Notes: generated from the sequence alone by a model not told the origin. Shown: positions 43,455 through 52,454, counted from the stretch's first letter. The stretch is DNA of 64,000 bases from Streptomyces sp. NRRL S-1022 (GCF_000720135.1 NZ_JOIU01000007.1:124001-188000); one strand, 5' to 3'. Made by a program: numbers and translations.

Positions 43455-44648
43455 CTACGCCTCCACCGCCCGCAGCACCGTCACCACCGCCGCACCGCCC
43501 AGCCCGATGTTGTGCGCGAGCCCGACCCGCGCCCCCGGCACCTGCCGTGCGCCCGCCTCGCCCCGCAGCTGCCACACCAGCTCGGCCGCCTGCGCCAGAC
43601 CGGTCGCGCCCAGCGGATGGCCCTTGGAGATCAGCCCGCCGGACGGGTTCACCACCCACCGCCCGCCGTAGGTCGTCGCACCCGACTCCACCAGGCCGCC
43701 CGACTCCCCCGGCGCGCACATGCCGAGCGCCTCGTACGTCAGCAGTTCGTTGACGGAGAAGCAGTCGTGCAGCTCGATCACGTCGACGTCCTCGATGCCG
43801 AGCCCACAGCGGTCGTAGACCTGCCGGGCCGCCGCCCGGGACATCGGCTGCCCGACGGCGTCGATGCAGGACCCGGAGGCGAAGGACTCCTCGGTGTCCG
43901 TGGTCATGGCCTGCGCGACGATCTCCACCAGGCCGGTCAGGGAGCGCTGCTCGGCGAACCGCTCCGACACCACCACGGCCGCCGCCGCGCCGTCCGAGGT
44001 GGGCGAGCACTGGAGCTTGGTGAGCGGCCGGTGGACCGTACGGGAGGCGAGGACGTCGTCCACCTCGTACACGTCCCGGAACTGGGCGTAGGGGTTGTGC
44101 GCCGAGTGGCGGTGGTTCTTGGCGGCGACGGCGGCGAGCTGCGCCTCGGTGGTGCCGTACCGCTCCCTGTGCTCGCGGGCCGCGGCGCCGAAGATCTGCG
44201 CGGTCGGCGGGCTCGCCGCGAAGCCGTGCCGGGCGGCCATGACGCCGTAGTGCCGGGCCACCGGGGACGCCGCGAAGTCGCCGCCGCCGGTCCCCGCCCC
44301 GAGCGCCCCCTTCTTCATCCGTTCGAAGCCGAGGGCCAGGGCGCAGTCGGCCGCGCCGCCCTCGACCAGCTGCCGGGCCAGCATGAGCGAGGTCGCGCCG
44401 GTCGCGCAGTTGTTGTTGACGTTGTAGACGGGGACGCCGGTCAGGCCGAGTTCGTAGGCGGCGCGCTGGCCGGCGGTCGAGGGCTGGAAGCAGTAGCCGA
44501 CGGGAACCTGTTCCACGTCGGTGTAGGCCACGCCCGCGTCCGCCAGTGCGGCACTGCCCGCCTCGCGCACCATGTCCCAGTACTGCCACTGCCTGGTCTC
44601 GGGCTTCTCGAAGCGGGTCATTCCGACCCCGGCGACATAGGCCTTCAT
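43455..44648 (-). CDS. SCP-x-type thiolase / lipid-transfer acyltransferase
   Basis: 397 residues from the ATG at 44648. Thiolase-fold motifs: VNNNCATGATSLML with the nucleophile Cys position, ELHDCFSVNELLTYEALG, NPSGGLISKGHPLGATG and HNIGLGGAAVVTVL. These are typical of sterol-carrier-protein-x thiolases and Ltp-type aldolases, which shorten branched or steroid side chains. A KstR-type site overlaps the likely -10 (TAGCCT, 44657-44662) only 8 nt before the start, so the mRNA is probably leaderless and tightly repressible. A DUF35 partner, often needed by Ltp-type enzymes, is not adjacent. Confidence 0.9.
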   Translation of the reverse strand: MKAYVAGVGMTRFEKPETRQWQYWDMVREAGSAALADAGVAYTDVEQVPVGYCFQPSTAGQRAAYELGLTGVPVYNVNNNCATGATSLMLARQLVEGGAADCALALGFERMKKGALGAGTGGGDFAASPVARHYGVMAARHGFAASPPTAQIFGAAAREHRERYGTTEAQLAAVAAKNHRHSAHNPYAQFRDVYEVDDVLASRTVHRPLTKLQCSPTSDGAAAAVVVSERFAEQRSLTGLVEIVAQAMTTDTEESFASGSCIDAVGQPMSRAAARQVYDRCGLGIEDVDVIELHDCFSVNELLTYEALGMCAPGESGGLVESGATTYGGRWVVNPSGGLISKGHPLGATGLAQAAELVWQLRGEAGARQVPGARVGLAHNIGLGGAAVVTVLRAVEA

Positions 44649-44660
44649 GGCGCGCCAGGC

Positions 44661-44674
44661 TAGAACGTGTTCCA
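44661..44674. promoter_or_regulatory. KstR-type operator, thiolase promoter
   Basis: TAGAACGTGTTCCA fits TNNAACNNGTTNNA exactly and overlaps the thiolase -10 box (TAGCCT, minus strand), where binding would block transcription. Confidence 0.78.
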
Positions 44675-44689
44675 CCAACACACCAGACC

Positions 44690-44704
44690 CTGACACCGAG
44701 TCAG
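44690..44704. promoter_or_regulatory. CTGAC-N5-GTCAG palindrome, copy 2
   Basis: CTGACACCGAGTCAG, perfect 5-bp arms. It lies 15 bp from the KstR-type site, in the -35 to upstream region of the thiolase promoter. Confidence 0.68.
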
Positions 44705-44743
44705 AATGCCATGGAACGGTCAAGGATTCGTTAGAGGCCCGAA

Positions 44744-44759
44744 GCAACGGAATAGTTGC
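44744..44759. promoter_or_regulatory. Inverted repeat upstream of MFS exporter gene
   Basis: GCAAC-GGAATA-GTTGC, perfect 5-bp arms, 52 bp before the exporter start. It is a possible operator for a drug-responsive repressor. Confidence 0.45.
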
Positions 44760-44811
44760 CTGTGCATACGAGGTTTACCCGGCACTTATGCCACGCGGAA
44801 GGCCTCACCCC

Positions 44812-46554
44812 ATGCCAGACACGACGACCGACCAGCCCACCCGGAGAGCGGGCGGCGCCGTCGTCCCGGTGCTCGCCTTCGCGGGCATCGTGGTCGCGGT
44901 GATGCAGACCCTGCTCGTACCGGTCATCAAGGACCTGCCGCAGCTGCTGGACACCGCCCCCAGCAACGCCACCTGGGTGCTCACCTCGACCCTGCTGTCC
45001 GGCGCCGTCGCCACCCCGATCATGGGCCGGCTCGGCGACCTCTACGGCAAGCGCCGCATGCTGATCCTCAGCCTCGCCGTGATGGTGGCCGGCGCCCTGG
45101 TCAGCGCGGTCACCAGCCAGCTGCTCGTCATGATCGCGGGCCGTACCCTGCAGGGCTTCGCCATGGGCGCGATACCGCTCGGCATCGGCCTGATGCGCGA
45201 CATGCTCCCCCGCGAGAGGCTCGGCTCGGCCATGGCCCTGATGAGCTCCTCGATCGGCGTCGGCGGCGGCCTCGCGCTGCCCGCCGCGGCCCTGGTCGCC
45301 CAGCACACGGACTGGCACGCTCTGTTCTACGGCGCCGCCGGCCTCGGCGCGCTCGCCATCGTCCTCACCCTCCTCGCCGTACCGGAGTCCCCGATGCGCG
45401 CCGAGGGCTCCTTCGACCTGCTCGGCGCGCTGGGCCTGTCCGCCGGCCTGGTCCTGCTCCTGCTGCCCATCACCAAGGGCAGCGACTGGGGCTGGTCGTC
45501 GGGAACGACGCTCGGCCTGTTCGCCGGCGCCGTCGTGGTCCTGCTGCTGTGGGGCGTGTTCGAGCTGCGCGTCCAGGCCCCTCTGGTCGACCTGCGCACC
45601 ACCGCCCGCCGCGAGGTGCTGCTCACCAACCTCGCCTCGATCATGGTCGGCGTCAGCTTCTACGTCGTCTCCCTCGTCCTGCCCCAGCTGCTCCAGCTGC
45701 CCACCGCCACCGGCTACGGCCTCGGGCAGTCCATGGTCGTCGCGGGCCTGTGCGTGGCCCCGCTGGGCCTGACGATGATGTTCACCGCACCGGTCTACGC
45801 CCGGCTGTCCGCCCGCTACGGCCCCAGGGTCACCCTGATCACCGGCCTGCTGATCATCGCGATCGGCTACGGCGGCGGCCTGGGCCTGATGGACGCGGCC
45901 TGGCAGACGGTCGTCACCTCCGTGGTGCTCGGCGCGGGCATCGGCCTCGCCTACTCCTCGCTGCCCGCGCTGATCGTCGGCGCGGTCCCGGCCTCGGAGA
46001 CCGGCGCGGCCAACGGCCTGAACACCCTGATGCGGTCCATCGGCACGTCGGTGTCCAGCGCCGTCATCGGCATGGTGCTGGCCAACACCGCGAACGACGT
46101 GGGCGGCGTCGCCGTCCCGACCATGCACGGCTTCCGGGTCTCCTTCCTGATCGCCACGGCCGCGGTCGCGGTGGGCCTGCTGCTCGCGCTGTGCCTGCCG
46201 AAGGCCGCGCGCCCGGTCCAGCACACGCAGCTGCGGGCGAGCAGCGAGGAGGAGGCCGGCCTGGAGCGGGCCGAGGAGGTGCTGCGCGGGTTCCGGGGAC
46301 GGATCCTGGACGCCGGCGGCGCGCCCGTCGCGCGGGCCAAGGTCACCCTGATCGACCGCCGGGGGCGGCAGGCCGGCGCGACCCTCTCCGCGGCGGACGG
46401 CAGCTATGTGCTGGCGGTGCCGGGTGAGGGGGCGTACGTGCTGGCCGCGAAGGCCTCCGGCCACGGGCCACTGGCTTCCTCGGTGACGCATTCCGGTGTG
46501 GAGCGGGCTGTCGATCTGGATCTCTCGCTGCCGGGGGAGACGGTGAGCGCCTGA
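44812..46554 (+). CDS. 14-TM MFS exporter with C-terminal carboxypeptidase-regulatory-like domain
   Basis: 580 residues from the ATG at 44812. Fourteen helices of the EmrB/QacA (DHA2) type: NATWVLTSTLLSGAVATPIM, GRLGDLYGKRRML (motif A), and TGAANGLNTLMRSIGTSVSS late in the protein. After the last helix about 110 residues remain. The last 90 form a beta-sandwich of the CarboxypepD_reg type (GFRGRILDAGGAPVARAKVT, LSAADGSYVLAVPGEG). With 14 helices that domain should lie in the cytoplasm, which is unusual for a fold normally found in secreted proteins. The substrate is unknown. Confidence 0.88.
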   Translation: MPDTTTDQPTRRAGGAVVPVLAFAGIVVAVMQTLLVPVIKDLPQLLDTAPSNATWVLTSTLLSGAVATPIMGRLGDLYGKRRMLILSLAVMVAGALVSAVTSQLLVMIAGRTLQGFAMGAIPLGIGLMRDMLPRERLGSAMALMSSSIGVGGGLALPAAALVAQHTDWHALFYGAAGLGALAIVLTLLAVPESPMRAEGSFDLLGALGLSAGLVLLLLPITKGSDWGWSSGTTLGLFAGAVVVLLLWGVFELRVQAPLVDLRTTARREVLLTNLASIMVGVSFYVVSLVLPQLLQLPTATGYGLGQSMVVAGLCVAPLGLTMMFTAPVYARLSARYGPRVTLITGLLIIAIGYGGGLGLMDAAWQTVVTSVVLGAGIGLAYSSLPALIVGAVPASETGAANGLNTLMRSIGTSVSSAVIGMVLANTANDVGGVAVPTMHGFRVSFLIATAAVAVGLLLALCLPKAARPVQHTQLRASSEEEAGLERAEEVLRGFRGRILDAGGAPVARAKVTLIDRRGRQAGATLSAADGSYVLAVPGEGAYVLAAKASGHGPLASSVTHSGVERAVDLDLSLPGETVSA

Positions 46555-46578
46555 GGGCTCGGGCGGTCCCGCCGTCCT

Positions 46579-46634
46579 GCGGGGAACGCGCCGTCGTGGT
46601 GTCTCGCGCAGTTCCCCGCGCCCCTTCGGGGCGC
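46579..46634. terminator. Overlapping hairpins after the MFS gene; common Streptomyces intergenic repeat
   Basis: GCGGGGAAC (46579-46587) pairs with GTTCCCCGC (46611-46619), and GCGCCCC-TTC-GGGGCGC (46618-46634) forms a second hairpin that shares bases with the first. The GCGCAGTTCCCCGCGCCCC string is one I know as a frequent intergenic element in Streptomyces genomes. It probably terminates the exporter transcript. Confidence 0.7.
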
Positions 46635-46691
46635 TGCACGCCCCCCTGTCATCATGGGCGGTCGGACTGACGTACGACCGAAAGGCGCCCC

Positions 46692-47354
46692 ATGCCCGCC
46701 GCTCCCAAGCCCGAGATCCTGGCCGCGTTCGAGGCGGCGAAGGGGTTCATGCCCGTCGACGAGGGGCTCGCCCTGTACGACGCCGCCGTCACCGCCGGCC
46801 GGCTCGGGCTGCCGGTGCTGGAGGTGGGGACGTACTGCGGGCGGTCCACGATCCTGGTGGCCGACGCGGCCCGCGCGGCTGGGGTGACCGCGCTGACCGT
46901 CGACCACCACCGGGGCAGCGAGGAGCAGCAGCCCGGCTGGGACTACCACGACCCGGAGACGGTCGACCCCGTGACCGGCCTCATGGACACCCTCCCGGCC
47001 TTCCGGCGCACGCTGTTCAAGGCGGGCCTGGAGGAGCACGTGGTCGCCCTCGTCGGCCGCTCCCCGCAGATCGCGGCGATCTGGAACTCCCCGCTCGGCT
47101 TCGTGTTCGTCGACGGCGGTCACACCGACGAGCACGCCACCGCCGACTACGAGGGCTGGGCGCCGCACGTGGCCGAGGGCGGGCTGCTGGTCATCCACGA
47201 CGTCTTCCCCCATCCGGAGGACGAGTTCACCGGCCAGGCCCCGTACCGCGTCTATCTGCGGGCCCTTGACTCCGGGGCGTTCACCGAGGTGTCGGCGACC
47301 GGCTCGCTGCGTGTCCTGCGGCGAACGGGGGCGGGGATCCGACGCCCCGGTTAG
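46692..47354 (+). CDS. Class I SAM-dependent methyltransferase
   Basis: 220 residues. LPVLEVGTYCGRSTILVA (residues about 40-57) is SAM motif I, and LTVDHHRGSEEQQPGWDYHD and LGFVFVDGGHTDEHA are later motifs. It resembles O-methyltransferase-3/CmcI-like enzymes. A DGGH-type motif in such proteins binds a metal next to the substrate hydroxyls. AAAGG precedes the ATG. The amidase gene follows by 10 bp but has its own promoter. The substrate is unknown. Confidence 0.88.
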   Translation: MPAAPKPEILAAFEAAKGFMPVDEGLALYDAAVTAGRLGLPVLEVGTYCGRSTILVADAARAAGVTALTVDHHRGSEEQQPGWDYHDPETVDPVTGLMDTLPAFRRTLFKAGLEEHVVALVGRSPQIAAIWNSPLGFVFVDGGHTDEHATADYEGWAPHVAEGGLLVIHDVFPHPEDEFTGQAPYRVYLRALDSGAFTEVSATGSLRVLRRTGAGIRRPG

Positions 47355-47364
47355 AGTCGCAGAC

Positions 47365-48321
47365 GTGTCGTACACAGGCCCGGAATTCGATCCCCCGCAG
47401 CAGCGCCGGCCCCGGCGCGGCCCGCTGACCGTGGCGCTCGCCGCGCTGGTGCCCGGCGCCCTGCTCGGCTGGCTGGTGTACGAGGCGGCGGGCGGCGGCC
47501 CCGGCGGCGCGGACCGTACGGTTTCCCCGGCGCCCGTCCCGCGCAGCGCCACGGTGTCCTCCGCGACGCCGTCCGCCTCCCCGGGCGACGACGCCAAGGC
47601 GTCGGGCTCGCCCTCCGCCCGGCCGGACGGCTCCGGCACCGGCACCCTCAAGGGCAAGGTCGTCGTCATCGACCCGGGGCACAACCCGGGCAACTTCCGG
47701 CACACGGCCGAGATCAGCCGCCAGGTGGACATCGGAACCAACCGCAAGGAGTGCGACACCACCGGGACGTCCACCAACGACGGTTACACCGAGGCGCGGT
47801 TCACCCTCGACGTGGCCCACCGGCTGCGGACCCTGCTGGAGCAGCAGGGGGCCACGGTGAAGCTCACACGCGACGGCGACAGCCCGGCGTGGGGTCCGTG
47901 CGTGGACGAGCGGGCCCGGATCGGCAACACCGCGCGCGCGGACGCGGCGATCTCGATCCACGCCGACGGCTCCGCCGAGGGCGACCGCGGCTTCCACGTC
48001 ATCCTGCCGGGGTCCGTGCACGCCGGTGCCGCCGACACCCGTCTCGTCACCGGCCCGTCGCACGACCTCGGGGTGCGCATCGCGGGCACGTTCCTGCGCG
48101 AGACGGGCGAGCCGCCCTCCAACTACCTCGGCGACGGTACCGGTCTCGTCACGCGCACGGACCTGGGTGGTCTCAATCTGTCAACGGTTCCCAAGGTGTT
48201 CATCGAGTGCGGCAACATGCGCGATAGCAAGGACGCGGCACTGCTGACCAGCGGGGCCTGGCGGCAGCGGGCGGCGCAGGGGATCTCTGAGGGAATCGTG
48301 AGTTTCCTGCGCGAGTCGTGA
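47365..48321 (+). CDS. N-acetylmuramoyl-L-alanine amidase (Amidase_3), membrane-anchored
   Basis: 318 residues. One N-terminal helix (LTVALAALVPGALLGWLVY) anchors the protein, and a Ser/Pro/Ala linker leads to a zinc amidase. VVVIDPGHNPG provides the first His ligand, TEARFTLDVA the Glu, AAISIHADG the second His, and KVFIECGNMRDSKDA the catalytic Glu. It cuts the bond between MurNAc and the stem peptide outside the membrane. TAGAGT (47352-47357) ends 7 nt before the GTG, so the transcript is probably leaderless. Confidence 0.93.
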   Translation: MSYTGPEFDPPQQRRPRRGPLTVALAALVPGALLGWLVYEAAGGGPGGADRTVSPAPVPRSATVSSATPSASPGDDAKASGSPSARPDGSGTGTLKGKVVVIDPGHNPGNFRHTAEISRQVDIGTNRKECDTTGTSTNDGYTEARFTLDVAHRLRTLLEQQGATVKLTRDGDSPAWGPCVDERARIGNTARADAAISIHADGSAEGDRGFHVILPGSVHAGAADTRLVTGPSHDLGVRIAGTFLRETGEPPSNYLGDGTGLVTRTDLGGLNLSTVPKVFIECGNMRDSKDAALLTSGAWRQRAAQGISEGIVSFLRES

Positions 48322-48403
48322 CCGGTGGGCGGAACCGGCCGGACAGCCGGATCTTGCGGACGGTAGTGTCTACCGACGACGAGACGACTACGAAGGACCT
48401 GAA

Positions 48404-49195
48404 GTGAATATCCGCTCCCTCACTAGAGGCGACGGCGTGGTGATCGGAGCAGCGGTGGTGCTGTTCATCGCGTCGTTCCTCACTTTCCAGAGCTACTCCT
48501 TTTTCGGCGCCTCGGCCGACGGGAACGCGTGGGACAACCTGGGCATGGGCCTGGGCGTCTACATGGGCGCGGTGATCGGTGCCGTCCTCATCGTCGTCAA
48601 CCGCTGTCTGCCGCAGCCCCGCAAGGTGGCCGGGCTCGACCTCTCCGTCGTCGGCACCGCGTTCGCCGTCCTCACGGCTTGGACGCTGCTGTGGACGCTG
48701 ATCGACACGCCTGACGGTGCGGACGTCGGCGCCGGTCTCATCCTCGGATTCATCGCCGCGCTCGTCCTGGCCGCCGCCGCCATCGCCACCCCGCTGGTCC
48801 CCGCCCTCCAGGCCGCCCTGGTGCCGGCCCCGAAGCCGGCCGCCCCGCAGCCCTACGGCGCCCAGCCGCCCGGTGGTTACGGCTACCCGGGCGCCCAGCC
48901 GCAGCAGCCGTACGGTGCGCAGCCGCAGCCGGGGCAGCCGTACGGGCAGCAGCAGCCGGCCGCGCAGGCCGCTCCGGCGCCGCAGCCGGCCGCCGCCGAC
49001 TTCTCGCCGTTCTGGTTCGCCGTGCCGGTGACCCGTCCGCTGTTCGCGGAGGACGGCTCGCCGACGCCGATCGCCGAACTGGCCCCGGGCACCTGGTACC
49101 TGGCCGTCGAGCAGCGCGGTGCCGCGCTGGTCGCGCAGACCCAGGACGGCCGCCGTGGCGTGCTCCAGGACACCTCGGGTATCCAGCGCGGCTGA
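48404..49195 (+). CDS. Four-TM membrane protein with PYGAQP-rich linker (DUF5336-like)
   Basis: 263 residues from a GTG with AAGGA upstream. Four hydrophobic helices occupy residues about 10-135. A Pro/Tyr/Gln/Gly linker with repeated PYGAQP and PYG elements follows (residues about 148-198), then a small C-terminal domain with FWFAVPVTRPLFAED and WYLAVEQRGAALVAQTQDGR. The layout matches actinobacterial membrane proteins annotated as DUF5336-like; the function is unknown. A strong hairpin follows. Confidence 0.75.
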   Translation: MNIRSLTRGDGVVIGAAVVLFIASFLTFQSYSFFGASADGNAWDNLGMGLGVYMGAVIGAVLIVVNRCLPQPRKVAGLDLSVVGTAFAVLTAWTLLWTLIDTPDGADVGAGLILGFIAALVLAAAAIATPLVPALQAALVPAPKPAAPQPYGAQPPGGYGYPGAQPQQPYGAQPQPGQPYGQQQPAAQAAPAPQPAAADFSPFWFAVPVTRPLFAEDGSPTPIAELAPGTWYLAVEQRGAALVAQTQDGRRGVLQDTSGIQRG

Positions 49196-49216
49196 TCCGG
49201 CACCGCCGCAGCGCAC

Positions 49217-49246
49217 CGGCCCCTCGCCCTTCCGGGCGGGGGGCCG
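49217..49246 (+). terminator. Hairpin terminator after the four-TM gene
   Basis: CGGCCCCTCGCCC / GGGCGGGGGGCCG, a 13-bp stem with a single T-G pair and the loop TTCC, 22 bp after the stop. Confidence 0.8.
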
Positions 49247-49301
49247 TTGTCGTACAGTCGGCTCCCGGCTGATGTCTGATGGAGCGTCAGGAGGCAGGCG
49301 C

Positions 49302-50312
49302 ATGCGGCTCGGTCTCGCACTCGGCTACTGGGGACGCGGTCCGGACGCCGGCCATGTGCCGCTCGCCCGGGAGGCGGAACGGCTCGGCTACGACTCGGTG
49401 TGGACGGCGGAGTCCTGGGGCTCGGACGCCTTCACCGCGCTGACCTGGATCGCCGCGCACACCTCGACGATCAGGCTGGGTACGGCCGTTGCGCAGATGG
49501 CCGCCCGCTCGCCGGCCGCCACCGCGATGCACGCGCTCACCCTGGACCACCTCTCCGGCGGGCGCGTGCTGCTCGGGCTCGGGCTGTCCGGGCCGCAGGT
49601 GGTGGAGGGCTGGTACGGCCGCCCGTTCCCGGCGTCGCCGCTGACCGCGACCCGGGAGTACGTGGACGTCGTACGCCAGGTGCTGCGCCGGGAGGCGCCG
49701 GTGGCGGTGGACGGGCGGTTCCACCCGCTCCCCTACCGGGGTCCGGACGGCACCGGGCTCGGCAAGCCGCTCAAGCCGATCACCCATCCCCTGCGCCGCG
49801 ACCTGCCCGTCCTCCTCGGTGCCGAGGGCCCGCGGAACGTCGCCCAGACGGCCCGCATCGCCGACGGCTGGCTGCCCCTGTACTGGGCGCCGGGCCGGCC
49901 CGAGGTGTACGGGGACGTGGTGCGGGAGTTGCCCGAGGGGTTCCTGGTGGCGCCGATGGCCCGGGTGAAGGTGTGCGACGACGTCGCCGAGGGGCTGCTG
50001 CCCGTGAAGGCCATGCTCGGCTTCTACATCGGCGGGATGGGCCACGCGGCCCGCAACTTCCACGCCGACCTGATGGCCCGCATGGGGTACGAGGCCGAGG
50101 CCCGGCGGATCCGGGACCTGTTCCTCGCCGGACGCCGGGAGGAGGCCGTGCTGGCCGTGCCGGACGCCTTCGCCGACGAGATCTCCCTGGTCGGCCCGCG
50201 CGAACGCATCGCCGAGCGGCTGGAGTCGTGGCGCGCGGGCCCGGTGACGGACCTGCTGGCCCTGTCACCGGACCCGCACACCCTGCGGGTGCTGGCGGAG
50301 CTGAACTCCTAG
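49302..50312 (+). CDS. LLM-class F420-dependent oxidoreductase
   Basis: 336 residues from the ATG at 49302, after CAGGAGGCAGGCGC. The bacterial-luciferase-like barrel has LGLALGYWGRGPDA, AERLGYDSVWTAESWGSDAF, SGGRVLLGLGLSGPQVVEGW and LPVLLGAEGPRNVAQTARIA, the layout of F420-type enzymes of this class. F420H2 could come from the NpdG encoded at 5 kb. The substrate is unknown. The stop overlaps the convergent lipoprotein gene by 4 bp. Confidence 0.9.
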   Translation: MRLGLALGYWGRGPDAGHVPLAREAERLGYDSVWTAESWGSDAFTALTWIAAHTSTIRLGTAVAQMAARSPAATAMHALTLDHLSGGRVLLGLGLSGPQVVEGWYGRPFPASPLTATREYVDVVRQVLRREAPVAVDGRFHPLPYRGPDGTGLGKPLKPITHPLRRDLPVLLGAEGPRNVAQTARIADGWLPLYWAPGRPEVYGDVVRELPEGFLVAPMARVKVCDDVAEGLLPVKAMLGFYIGGMGHAARNFHADLMARMGYEAEARRIRDLFLAGRREEAVLAVPDAFADEISLVGPRERIAERLESWRAGPVTDLLALSPDPHTLRVLAELNS

Positions 50313-50902
50313 CCCTTGGTCAGCTGGGAGGCGGAGGGCACCTGGTCCTTGACCGGGGCGCCGGCGCTCTTGCCCGCGTCCTTGACGTTGCCGATGACGT
50401 CCTCGAACAGGCTCGCCGCGTTCCCGTCGCCGCCGCGCAGCTTGGACGGCAGGTCCTTCAGGCTCGCGATGCCGGCGGTGAGCGGGGCGAGCGCCTTGGA
50501 CAGGGTCGGGTCGGCCTGGGCGTTCTTCTGGGCCGCCTTGAGCCGGTTGTAGGCGAAGGCGCCGGCCAGAGCGGCCTTGACCAAGGTCAGCTTGCGGCCC
50601 TTGGCGCCCTTCTTGAACTTGCCGGCCTTCCAGGGCTTCACGATCCACTGGTAGGTCGCACCGGCCGCGAGGCCCGCGTCCACCACGAAGCGGGTCTTGG
50701 CGAACTTGCGCTTCTCCGCCGACGCGGTCGGGCTGGGGGTGACGGCGGCGGGCTCGGCCCGCACCTCCCCGGTGTCCTGCGCACTGCTCCTGGTAGTGGT
50801 CCTGGTACTGCTCGCCTGCTCACCGCCACAGGCCGTGGCACCGGCCACCAGGGCACAGCACAGCGTGAGCGCCACCACGAGGCGCCGTATCGGTACGGGC
50901 AC
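50309..50902 (-). CDS. Putative lipoprotein with basic helical domain
   Basis: 197 residues from the GTG at 50902, with GGAGG 7 nt upstream. The signal sequence (IRRLVVALTLCCALVAGA) ends in TACGG, a loose lipobox. A Ser/Thr linker (SSTRTTTRSS) leads to a basic, Ala/Lys-rich helical part (KPWKAGKFKKGAKGRKLTLVKAA is the core, in part). This resembles secreted proteins of unknown function in Streptomyces. It has no enzyme motif. Confidence 0.7.
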   Translation of the reverse strand: MPVPIRRLVVALTLCCALVAGATACGGEQASSTRTTTRSSAQDTGEVRAEPAAVTPSPTASAEKRKFAKTRFVVDAGLAAGATYQWIVKPWKAGKFKKGAKGRKLTLVKAALAGAFAYNRLKAAQKNAQADPTLSKALAPLTAGIASLKDLPSKLRGGDGNAASLFEDVIGNVKDAGKSAGAPVKDQVPSASQLTKG

Positions 50903-51074
50903 GAGGTCCTCCGGACGTGTCCTCCCCGAGCGGTCTGCTTCCTCCGGCAGCCTCACCCGGGCCCTCCGGATCCGCCACCCGGGCGACGCCGTCCGGGTGG
51001 CGTCCGGGTGCCGTCCGGGCCCTGCCCGGGTCCCGTCCTGGTTTCACCGGCCGCCGCCCGGCAATCCGGTAGGC

Positions 51075-51368
51075 ATGTCCCCTCGTTATCGCAACGGTGC
51101 GAATCAGGCCGGGACGGTCATCGCGATCGTCGCCGACATCATGGCGCTCATACTCGGCCTGTGGATCCTGATGTACCTGCTGGACGCCAACCGGGCCAAC
51201 AGTCTGGTCCAGTTCGTCCACGACGCGGCCTCCTGGCTGGCCGGGTGGTCGCACGACCTGTTCACCTTCGACGAGGCATGGGCGCGAGTGGTCGCCGGCT
51301 ACGGTCTCGCGGCCGTGGTCTACCTGTTCGTGGGCCACGCCATCGCCAACCGGATGCAGCGGCACTGA
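51075..51368 (+). CDS. Small membrane protein, two helices
   Basis: 97 residues with hydrophobic helices at about 14-38 (VIAIVADIMALILGLWILMY) and 73-92 (VVAGYGLAAVVYLFVGHAIA). Between them is an amphipathic stretch rich in Trp and Phe (WLAGWSHDLFTFDEAWARVV). It resembles small integral membrane proteins that are conserved in Streptomyces but uncharacterised. No ribosome-binding site is clear. The stop is 15 bp from the stop of the convergent prenyltransferase-fold gene. Confidence 0.7.
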   Translation: MSPRYRNGANQAGTVIAIVADIMALILGLWILMYLLDANRANSLVQFVHDAASWLAGWSHDLFTFDEAWARVVAGYGLAAVVYLFVGHAIANRMQRH

Positions 51369-51383
51369 CCGCCCGGTGACCGC

Positions 51384-52454
51384 TCAGCGGCAGCAGTCGG
51401 GATCGAGCCCCGCCGGCAGGTGGTCGCCGCCGAACACCGCGCACGTGGCGTCGTGGCCGCCCAGTGCGGCCACGGCCAGCAGCAGGGAGCCCGCCGTCCA
51501 GGTGGTCAGCTCGCGGGGCCAGATCGCGTCGTCGTCGAAGACGTAGCCCGTCCAGTACAGGCCGCTCTCCGGGTCCCGCAGGTGCTGGATGGACTGGAGG
51601 ATCTCCAGCGCGCGGTCGGACTCGCCCATCGCCCACAGGGCCAGGGCGAGTTCGGCGGACTCGCCGCCGGTCACCCACGGGTTGGGCACCACGCAGCGCA
51701 CCCCGAGCCCGGGGACGACGAACCGGTCCCAGTCCGCCTCGATGCGGGCCTTGGCCTCCGCTCCGGTGAGCGCGCCGCCGAGGACCGGGTAGTACCAGTC
51801 CATCGAGTAGTGGTCCTTGTCCAGGAAGCGCTCGGGGTGGCGACGGATCGCGTGCCGCAGCGCCCCGGCCGCCAACTCCCAGTCCGGCTGCGGCTCTTCC
51901 CGCTCATCGGCGATGGCGAGGGCGCAGCGCAGGGCGTGGTGGATCGAGGAGCTGCCGGTCAGCAGGGCGTCGGCGGTGGGTGTCCCGTCGTCCTCGCGGC
52001 GCCAGCCGACCTGGCCGCCCGCCTGCTGCAGGCGCAGCACCCACTCGACGGCCGCGTAGACGGTCGGCCACATCCGGTCCAGGAACGTGTCGTCGCCCGT
52101 GGACAGGTAGTGGTGCCAGACGCCGACGGCTATGTAGGCGACGAAGTTCGACTCGCGGGCGTGGTCGGTGACCTCGTCGTGGGCGCCGTCGGCGTAGCCG
52201 GCGTACCAGGAGCCGTCCTCGTTCTGGTGCCGGGCGAGCCAGTCGTAGGCCCGCTCGGCGGCCTCGTGCTCGCCGGCCGCGTCCAGGGCCATGGCGGCCT
52301 CGGTGTGGTCCCACGGGTCGAGGTGGTGCCCGCGGAACCACGGGATCGCGCCGTCCTCCCGCTGCACGGCGAGGATGCCGCGGACGGTCGCGGCGGCCTG
52401 CCCGGCGGTGAGGACCCCGGGCAGGACCAGGTGTTCCGTCCGGGGGGTGGTCAC
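51384..52454 (-). CDS. Prenyltransferase/squalene-cyclase-fold (alpha-alpha barrel) protein
   Basis: 356 residues from the GTG at 52454, which overlaps the upstream methyltransferase stop as GTGA. The chain is a run of helical repeats: AVQREDGAIPWFRGHHLDPW, YDWLARHQNEDGSWYAGYAD and RDPESGLYWTGYVFDD resemble the QW-like turns of squalene cyclases and the prenyltransferase beta-subunit fold. The DxDD cyclase motif is not present. The fold is also used by glycoside hydrolases, so the reaction is open. It is third gene in the glycosyltransferase, methyltransferase, prenyltransferase-fold operon. Confidence 0.8.
   Translation of the reverse strand: MTTPRTEHLVLPGVLTAGQAAATVRGILAVQREDGAIPWFRGHHLDPWDHTEAAMALDAAGEHEAAERAYDWLARHQNEDGSWYAGYADGAHDEVTDHARESNFVAYIAVGVWHHYLSTGDDTFLDRMWPTVYAAVEWVLRLQQAGGQVGWRREDDGTPTADALLTGSSSIHHALRCALAIADEREEPQPDWELAAGALRHAIRRHPERFLDKDHYSMDWYYPVLGGALTGAEAKARIEADWDRFVVPGLGVRCVVPNPWVTGGESAELALALWAMGESDRALEILQSIQHLRDPESGLYWTGYVFDDDAIWPRELTTWTAGSLLLAVAALGGHDATCAVFGGDHLPAGLDPDCCR

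Noticed and set aside
44661..44674. Reading the KstR-type sites as ordinary promoter boxes only
   Set aside because: Four exact 14-bp matches at start regions, with the repressor encoded nearby, go beyond a -10 box, although one of them does overlap a -10.
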